In this document: positions 58,878 to 64,000 of the stretch, piece by piece
Layout of the letters: each line of letters opens with the position of its first letter
How positions within the stretch are numbered: position 1 is the first letter of the stretch
Assembly (NCBI GenBank): GCA_946413525.1
Contig: CAMKKZ010000011.1
Coordinates: forward strand, 30,159-94,158
Direction of reading: 5' to 3'
DNA: 64,000 bases
Origin: an uncultured Oribacterium sp.
GTDB taxonomy: Bacteria; Bacillota; Clostridia; Lachnospirales; Lachnospiraceae
Translations under genes and position numbers: made by a program
The notes under the pieces: model-generated
What the model was told of the DNA's origin: nothing
Seen by the model: only the letters and a program-made list of their open reading frames with translations
Databases searched by the model: none

Positions 58878-59423
58878 TTATATATCGATATTGATATCGA
58901 GGTCAAGGTCAACATCTATATCAATCTCCACAGTCTGATTGTATTTGTCAAGAGCAAGCTGCATGGCGGTTATCTCCGCCTCCACCCTCTTGTACTCATC
59001 TCCGACGAGCGTCAGATCGTAATTCGTATAGCGGTATTCCGGGGAAGTTTTTCTTGATGAAAACACGTTGGTTTCCAGCCTGGTTTTGGGCTGCCTCTTC
59101 CGCATTTCGTCAAGCACGGCAAGACGCCTGTTCAACTGTGCCATCCTGATCAGGATGATATCTATTGTCATCGTCCTGTCATTAACCCGTACCTCATTGC
59201 TGCTGTTAGATATGTTCATGGCATGCTTGATCCTGACGATCCGGTCATCGATCTCAGCCAGATGCCCCCTCACCTCTTCGAAATCGTATTCAGGTATGAC
59301 GGGCTCCTCTTCAACGGATGCCACGTAAACGCATCTTTCCTCCTCCAGGGAAATCCAGTAGCTCTTTTCCTCATTCAGCTTTTTGATCAGTTTTGCCGCA
59401 TACGCGGATGTCATTTTCACCAT
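58878..59423 (-). CDS. DIP1984 family protein
   Basis: The 181-residue all-helical protein starts MVKMTSAYAAKLIKKLNEEK. Segments AEIDDRIVRIKHAMNISNSS, MTIDIILIRMAQLNRRLAVLDEMRKRQP and EYRYTNYDLTLVGDEYKRVEAEITAMQLALDKYNQT match the DIP1984 family, which has no firm function. It ends in a repetitive acidic IDIDVDLDLDINIDI tail coded by GATATY-type hexamers. AAGGAAGGA precedes the ATG; a partial family A repeat lies just upstream. Confidence 0.8.
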   Translation of the reverse strand: MVKMTSAYAAKLIKKLNEEKSYWISLEEERCVYVASVEEEPVIPEYDFEEVRGHLAEIDDRIVRIKHAMNISNSSNEVRVNDRTMTIDIILIRMAQLNRRLAVLDEMRKRQPKTRLETNVFSSRKTSPEYRYTNYDLTLVGDEYKRVEAEITAMQLALDKYNQTVEIDIDVDLDLDINIDI

Positions 59424-59451
59424 ATTCGTCCTTCCTTCACTCCCCCCCTGT

Positions 59452-59686
59452 CAGAACCCCCCTGTCAGAACGGTCCCGGACACTCTGATTTTGTGACGTA
59501 ACGAAGCTCTTTATAAGGCAAACCGGCAGCTCCGTCAAAGTGGTTTTTGAATCATTTTAATTCTTAATTCCTGTAATTCCCGATAAACAGCAGCGGTATC
59601 GAGTACATAAGATCTTCTATTAAAGTGGTTTTGACCGCTTTAATTCCTGACAGACATCTGCGGTATCGCAAACTACATGACTCCTC
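59452..59686. repeat. Family A repeats, one partial and two full copies
   Basis: A partial copy lies at 59452-59500 (TGTCAGAACGG..ACTCTGATTTTGTGACG). A copy with an inserted TTAATTCTTAATTCCTGTAA lies at 59536-59606, and a consensus-like copy at 59616-59686 (ATTAAAGTGGTTTTGACCGC, TTTAATTCCTGACAGACATC, TGCGGTATCGCAAAC). It lies in the divergent gap between DIP1984 and the large VWA-peptidase gene. Confidence 0.8.
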
Positions 59687-59860
59687 AACACTCACCGATA
59701 CACTTATGATAATTCAAACCATCAAATAAATCAATCAACCAATGGTTTATTGTCATTCTTGAAAAGGGGAAGCCCTTCCGGACTGGTTCATGGTGGAGGT
59801 CGTCAGGGACCTTCCTCGGCTCGTTTCCAACAAATAGGCCCCGCCTTACAGGTATTATTC

Positions 59861-61705
59861 ATGCCCATAATTCATACAAAATACTACTACGATGAAGAAA
59901 AACGCCCCATCGGGGAACGTCTTCTCGTTGAAGGATTCAAACATATCATTTCCCATCCGTTTTTCGAAAACCTGAAAGGGGACATCTATATCAAAGATAA
60001 GGAATTGCTCGAAAAGGACGGGATCTGTATCGTTGACGGGAAGGGAAGCATTTACGTGAACACGTCCCACAGGCTGAGCAGCGGGCAATGGGCCTTTGCC
60101 CTCGCACACTGCCTGCTCCATCTCGCCTTCGGGCATTTTGACGAGGAAAAGATGCCCAGGGGATCTGATACCCCCTTCTTCCCGAAGCTCTGGAACAAGG
60201 CATGCGATATCTATGTCACAAGATTCCTGTACGACATTCATTTTGAGGAGCCCATCTGCCCCGACCCGGGGAGCGAATACCGCATAAAGCTGGATGACGA
60301 GGAAAAGATTTACGGACACCTTCTCTACGCCGGGGAGGTTGGCGACCGGAATATTTATGGCACGAATACGGCGGATTCCGCGGATATGTCAGGGCTGCAG
60401 CACCCGATCCGGTACAGAAATAATGAGCAAAACGAATTTTCCGCTGCCTTCTATACCGCGCTCCGCAACTCCGTCACCGGGGCGGTAAGCACCGCGGGCG
60501 GGCATAAATGGAATTCGGAAAAGGAAACCCCTGTACGGAAGGCTGCTGAATGGTTCCTTACACATTATCCCCTTCTGGGCGGAATGGCCTCCTCCTTCCG
60601 GATCATCGAGGATAATGAGCTCTGCCGGAAATACGAGATAAGCATAGCGGCGGTGGATGCCTCCCTGGGAGAAATCTATATAAATCCGGCTGCGGGACTG
60701 TCCGTGGAGGAATGGGAGTTCGTCCTGGCGCACGAGTACCTCCATGCGGGCCTGATGCACCATAAAAGGGCCGCCGGCAGGGACAGGTACCTTTGGAACG
60801 TGGCCTGCGACTACGTTGTGAACGGCTGGCTTGTGGAAATGGAAGTGGGCTCCATGCCCGGAGACGGCCTCCTCTATGACAAGGAGCTCGCCGGCCTTTC
60901 CGCCGAGGCCATCTACGACCTCATCATAAAGGAAATGAGAAAGTTCCGAAAGCATGCCACCTTCCGCGGTTTCGGGAAAGGCGACATCATGTCCGACCCG
61001 CTGCCGAAGTTTGGGGGGCTGAAAAAACAGACGGGCGGCATGACGCTGGATGAGTTTTTCCGGAACGCCCTCCGGGAGGGGCTGGACTTCCACAGCGCGA
61101 ACGGGCGCGGGTACCTTCCGGCCGGACTCGTGGAGGAGATCCGCGCCCTGACCTCCCCGCCCATCCCCTGGGACGTGGAACTCGGGCACTGGTTTGATGT
61201 CATGTTCCCACCGCTTGAAAAGCACAGGAGCTATGCAAGGCCTTCCAGAAGGCAGGGCTCCACCCCGGACATCCCGAGGCCCCGTTATGTCATAAATGAG
61301 AAGGACCTTTTTGACAGGACCTTCGGCGTAATTGTTGATACCTCCGGATCCGTTTCCGAGAAGCAGCTCGGCCAGTCCCTCGGCGCCATCGCAAGCTATG
61401 CCGCCTCCAAGGATGTCTCCCGCGTACGGGTTGTGTTCAATGACGCGGACGCCCACGACGCGGGCTACCTTTCCGCGGAGGAGCTTGCGGGAAGGGTCCG
61501 GGTGACCGGAAGGGGCGGAACCGTGCTCCAGCCCGGGGTCACCCTGCTGGAAAAGGCAAAAGATTTCCCGGCGGATGGACCGATCCTCATTATCACCGAC
61601 GGCTTTATCGAGAACAGGCTCTACATCCACAGGGAGCATGCGTACCTGCTGCCGAAAGGGAACCGCCTTCCGTTTGCTCCGAAAGGGAAGGTATTTTATT
61701 TCTGA
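59861..61705 (+). CDS. Large VWA protein with two tandem metallopeptidase-like domains
   Basis: The protein of about 614 residues starts MPIIHTKYYYDEEKRPIGER. The first peptidase-like domain carries HCLLHLAFGH (83-92), in which the catalytic Glu is replaced by Cys. The second carries a complete HEYLHAGLMH (H291, E292, H295, H300), followed by WNVACDYVVNGWL. The C-terminal VWA-like domain has MIDAS DTSGS (from D493), GRGGTVLQ and IITDG. It is homologous to 52975-54309 but larger. The Shine-Dalgarno is weak; an upstream frame from 59750 lacks support. It probably belongs with the helicase-MoxR cassette 5.5 kb upstream (inference). Confidence 0.83.
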   Translation: MPIIHTKYYYDEEKRPIGERLLVEGFKHIISHPFFENLKGDIYIKDKELLEKDGICIVDGKGSIYVNTSHRLSSGQWAFALAHCLLHLAFGHFDEEKMPRGSDTPFFPKLWNKACDIYVTRFLYDIHFEEPICPDPGSEYRIKLDDEEKIYGHLLYAGEVGDRNIYGTNTADSADMSGLQHPIRYRNNEQNEFSAAFYTALRNSVTGAVSTAGGHKWNSEKETPVRKAAEWFLTHYPLLGGMASSFRIIEDNELCRKYEISIAAVDASLGEIYINPAAGLSVEEWEFVLAHEYLHAGLMHHKRAAGRDRYLWNVACDYVVNGWLVEMEVGSMPGDGLLYDKELAGLSAEAIYDLIIKEMRKFRKHATFRGFGKGDIMSDPLPKFGGLKKQTGGMTLDEFFRNALREGLDFHSANGRGYLPAGLVEEIRALTSPPIPWDVELGHWFDVMFPPLEKHRSYARPSRRQGSTPDIPRPRYVINEKDLFDRTFGVIVDTSGSVSEKQLGQSLGAIASYAASKDVSRVRVVFNDADAHDAGYLSAEELAGRVRVTGRGGTVLQPGVTLLEKAKDFPADGPILIITDGFIENRLYIHREHAYLLPKGNRLPFAPKGKVFYF

Positions 61706-61855
61706 TCATTCAGCGCCCTCCGGATTTCAGGGAATTTCATATTATACTCGTTAACGCAGGCTTTTGCCTATGCCGATTTTACAGTTCTGCGAAACTCAGA
61801 AGGCTCTACGCAGTAGTTTGGAATAGAAACGTTAACTAGGGTTGGTACAGGAACC

Positions 61856-62281
61856 TTACTCCTTTTCACTATTGTCATTAACCGCTCCCCATCGTGTTTT
61901 CACATAAGGCTCCAGTACTCCTATTAGCTGTTCCGCCTTCTCGATCTGGTTTCTGGCATCGTCTTTTGCAACGACAAAGAAATCTTCATAATCCGCTTTT
62001 TCCCTGAGACGAAATGCCGAATCAACAATTTTGGAAAAGCTCTTGTCAAAAATGCCGGTCTTAACATAATGCTGGTTCACATAGGCAATAATGCCGGAAT
62101 GCTTGCCTGAATCAAACTGATCCAGTGCAGTGATTGCCCTGAGCGCATGAAAAATGGCATAGTAGGATCGATTTACAGAAGCCCTGTAACTGCCTTCGTT
62201 GAGATTATCCCTGGCTGTTTTCAGATCATCCTTTGCTCTTTCCAGCCTGTACCTTGACAGATCTACTACGCTGCCTTCCAT
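61856..62281 (-). CDS. HEPN domain protein (toxin of HEPN/MNT pair)
   Basis: The 141-residue four-helix protein has the HEPN Rx6H RNase motif in NRSYYAIFHALRA (R38, H45). LERAKDDLKTARDNLNEGSYR is the usual N-terminal helix. It is probably an RNase kept in check by the MNT protein encoded just upstream, with a 16-bp overlap. Together they form a HEPN/MNT toxin-antitoxin module. The mode of control is known from the family, not seen here. Confidence 0.9.
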   Translation of the reverse strand: MEGSVVDLSRYRLERAKDDLKTARDNLNEGSYRASVNRSYYAIFHALRAITALDQFDSGKHSGIIAYVNQHYVKTGIFDKSFSKIVDSAFRLREKADYEDFFVVAKDDARNQIEKAEQLIGVLEPYVKTRWGAVNDNSEKE

Positions 62282-62652
62282 AAAACAATCCCTTCTTTAT
62301 CCACATTCTGGTAAAACGGCGTAACATTCTTCCATTTACTATATACTGAATTATCAATATCAATAACAGAGAAGACCTTATTATACTTAAGATTCAAATC
62401 TACAACAACATCCGACAGCCGGTCTTCAGCAGCGGGATCCAGCCTTGCAGGAACAAAAACAGCTATGTCCACATCTGAATCCGATGCATCTGTTCTTCTG
62501 GCCACAGATCCATATAAAACAATACGTATCACTTGCCCATTTAATGCGCCAAGAATTCCCTCTACAAGCTCGGAGAATGCTTCATTGTTCACGAAATCCG
62601 GAACAGATACTTTAAAACCTGTTGTCATTTCGTCAAGCCTGATATCTGCCAT
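62266..62652 (-). CDS. MNT nucleotidyltransferase (antitoxin of HEPN/MNT pair)
   Basis: The 128-residue minimal nucleotidyltransferase has YGSVARRTDASDSDVDIAVF, i.e. the GSxAR...SDxDxxV motif with metal-binding Asp at 60 and 62. Family members AMPylate their HEPN partner to neutralise it. It is first in the pair and overlaps the HEPN gene by 16 bp. Confidence 0.9.
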   Translation of the reverse strand: MADIRLDEMTTGFKVSVPDFVNNEAFSELVEGILGALNGQVIRIVLYGSVARRTDASDSDVDIAVFVPARLDPAAEDRLSDVVVDLNLKYNKVFSVIDIDNSVYSKWKNVTPFYQNVDKEGIVLWKAA

Positions 62653-62814
62653 TTCACACCTCCTTGTTTAGCCTCTCTTTTTTTAATTCTATCATGTTAT
62701 CCCGCCTTTCTCAACGCACAATTACACATGCAATTCTACGGAACTCCATATAAAAAGTCGTTCCCCAAACAGACAACCGAAAGTTGACCACGAGACAACT
62801 ATCAATATAAATGC

Positions 62815-62843
62815 ATCAAAAAAGGATCTCCGAAGAGATCCTT
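62815..62843 (-). terminator. Terminator of the AAA/nuclease gene
   Basis: The minus-strand stem AAGGATCTC-TTCG-GAGATCCTT has a stable UUCG loop and a run of T, starting 15 nt after the stop codon. Confidence 0.9.
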
Positions 62844-62857
62844 AAACCGCATGGGTT

Positions 62858-64000
62858 TTATTCAGTTCTTATCTTTACCTTTTTCCCTGAGAATGCTATC
62901 CCAAATTTAATGATATAAGCTACACCCTCCTCACGCATTTCTGTGTCATACCCTTTCTCATTGATCTGATCAAGAGCCTCTACAGATAAAGCATCCAGTT
63001 CCTCATCGCTCAGATCTTTATCCCATTTTAATTCCATGATCATCCCCGGGTATTTATTTTCCCTCGGGAACATACTGATATCATATCGTCCATCGCCGGA
63101 CTCTCTGTTTGACCTGATCCGATACTGATTATCCATCAAAGCAATAAGCCCAAGAACCAGCCCATGATAAAACCCTTCCGCTCCGGCTTCATAGAAGCTG
63201 ATACTCTTTTTTAAGTATTCTCCTATTCCGTCCTGTAGTTTCTTTGTATCCTGTGCATAAAGACTCTCAGCGATCTTATTGGCTGTAGCTCTTCCCATTG
63301 CACCTATCTGCATCAGATGCGAGAGGATCTCACTCTTATATACTGCAGCTATCTCACGATTCGGTATCGAAACCTCACAAAGCCATGCTCCATCACCCTG
63401 AAGTTCCTTCCTGGGCGTCTTCAGATATCCGGCGACCAAAAGCAGACTGTAGATATTTGCCGGATCCTCTGCCAATGATCGGTATACTACATTCTGATCG
63501 ATCCTGGCAATGACACGCTCTCCCTGAAGAAGGGAATACAGTTTCTCAGTGATATCATCCGTTGCTGTCTTCAGTACATCTTCCAGCACTTCGTTTTTTC
63601 CGGTGTTCACCCAGTATGCCTGCGGCAGGCATCCCTTTGACAGATAATTGATCACTGACCACGGGTTATATATTTCCTTTTTCCCGAAGAAATATCCATC
63701 ATACCAGTTCCGAAGTTCCTCCCCCTTATCGGATGCTCCGTAGTAAGCAAGCATTTCAACCACTTCGGATTCCGTAAAGCCAAAGAAACCATCGTACTCC
63801 TCGTCCATCACTGAATTAACCGTAAGATTATTTAAACCGCTGAAAATGCTCTCCTGCGCTATCCGTAAAATTCCGGTCATGAAACCATATGACAGATTAC
63901 TGTTATCCTTGAACGCCCCGGAAAAAAAGTTCCTCATGAATCCGATGATCTCATCATAGAACTCTTTCGAATACCCTTCCTGGATCGGAGTATCATACTC
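62858..64000 (-). CDS. AAA-ATPase-like / PD-(D/E)XK nuclease protein, 5' end off window
   Basis: 381 residues are visible; the frame continues past the right edge (EYDTPIQEGYSKEFYDEIIG precedes the internal Met at 63937). EYDTPIQEGY is the Walker B region of the AAA_ATPase_like (PF09820-type) domain. GFFGFTESEVVEMLAYYG and LRNWYDGYFFG are its usual continuation. The C-terminal DUF1703-type nuclease domain has RYDISMFP...GMIMELKW (D...ExK). Such proteins are abundant, often multicopy, in gut and rumen anaerobes; their role is uncertain, possibly mobile or defensive. Confidence 0.88.
   Translation of the reverse strand, partial: EYDTPIQEGYSKEFYDEIIGFMRNFFSGAFKDNSNLSYGFMTGILRIAQESIFSGLNNLTVNSVMDEEYDGFFGFTESEVVEMLAYYGASDKGEELRNWYDGYFFGKKEIYNPWSVINYLSKGCLPQAYWVNTGKNEVLEDVLKTATDDITEKLYSLLQGERVIARIDQNVVYRSLAEDPANIYSLLLVAGYLKTPRKELQGDGAWLCEVSIPNREIAAVYKSEILSHLMQIGAMGRATANKIAESLYAQDTKKLQDGIGEYLKKSISFYEAGAEGFYHGLVLGLIALMDNQYRIRSNRESGDGRYDISMFPRENKYPGMIMELKWDKDLSDEELDALSVEALDQINEKGYDTEMREEGVAYIIKFGIAFSGKKVKIRTE

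Overview
The window looks like part of a Clostridia chromosome, most likely Lachnospiraceae. This rests on gene content: a Firmicutes-type mraZ-to-ftsZ division cluster, a DUF4364 protein, a Gx-transporter-family protein, XRE-cupin next to an acyl-CoA ligase, choline-binding-type wall repeats, and a one-piece tmRNA with a clostridial-looking tag. Base composition is moderate, with one clearly AT-rich island at about 56.7-57.35 kb. No species can be named from sequence alone.

Layout. 0-9.4 kb: a partial MFS transporter, a Wzz-like protein with a degenerate BY-kinase tail, the metNIQ methionine importer, PepV dipeptidase and release factor 3. 9.6-20.9 kb: division and wall cluster, read right to left as mraZ, rsmH, ftsL-like, PBP, mraY, murD, ftsW, ftsQ/divIB, ftsZ, behind a strong sigma-A promoter and four 10-bp-phased MraZ boxes. 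21-36.6 kb: YchF, tmRNA, an AbgB-like amidohydrolase, an amino-acid ABC importer, Gx transporter, cold-shock protein, SEC-C protein, AI-2E-family permease, DUF4364, a type Ic aspartate aminotransferase and an MscS channel with an unusual C-terminal domain. 36.7-47.8 kb: a 33-bp palindromic tandem array, a secreted Ala/Glu-rich protein, a wall-anchored transglutaminase-like protein, free-Met-sulfoxide reductase, AlkD-like protein, XRE-cupin and acyl-CoA ligase, SfsA, Bcp peroxiredoxin and an unknown membrane protein/lipoprotein pair.

48-64 kb is accessory. A co-directional cassette encodes a large SNF2-type helicase, a MoxR AAA+ ATPase and a metallopeptidase-VWA protein. Downstream lie a long hairpin and an IS21 remnant. 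Then comes a secreted protein whose C-terminal domain resembles RelA/SpoT synthetases, with a 72-residue protein directly downstream. An AT-rich broken gene pair, a TatD nuclease and a DIP1984 protein follow, then a second, larger VWA protein with two peptidase-like domains. The window ends with a HEPN/MNT toxin-antitoxin pair and an AAA/PD-(D/E)XK nuclease that runs off the edge.

Intergenic space is full of short palindromic dispersed repeats. I recognise at least five families (called A-E here) and many unrelated tandem arrays. Some repeats sit inside the division operon, some supply Shine-Dalgarno sequences or gene ends, one has a hairpin inserted in it, and one family brackets the helicase/RelA-like accessory block in inverted orientation. 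The best candidates for undescribed biology are the helicase-MoxR-metallopeptidase/VWA assembly, the secreted RelA/SpoT-like protein with its small partner, and the repeat families.
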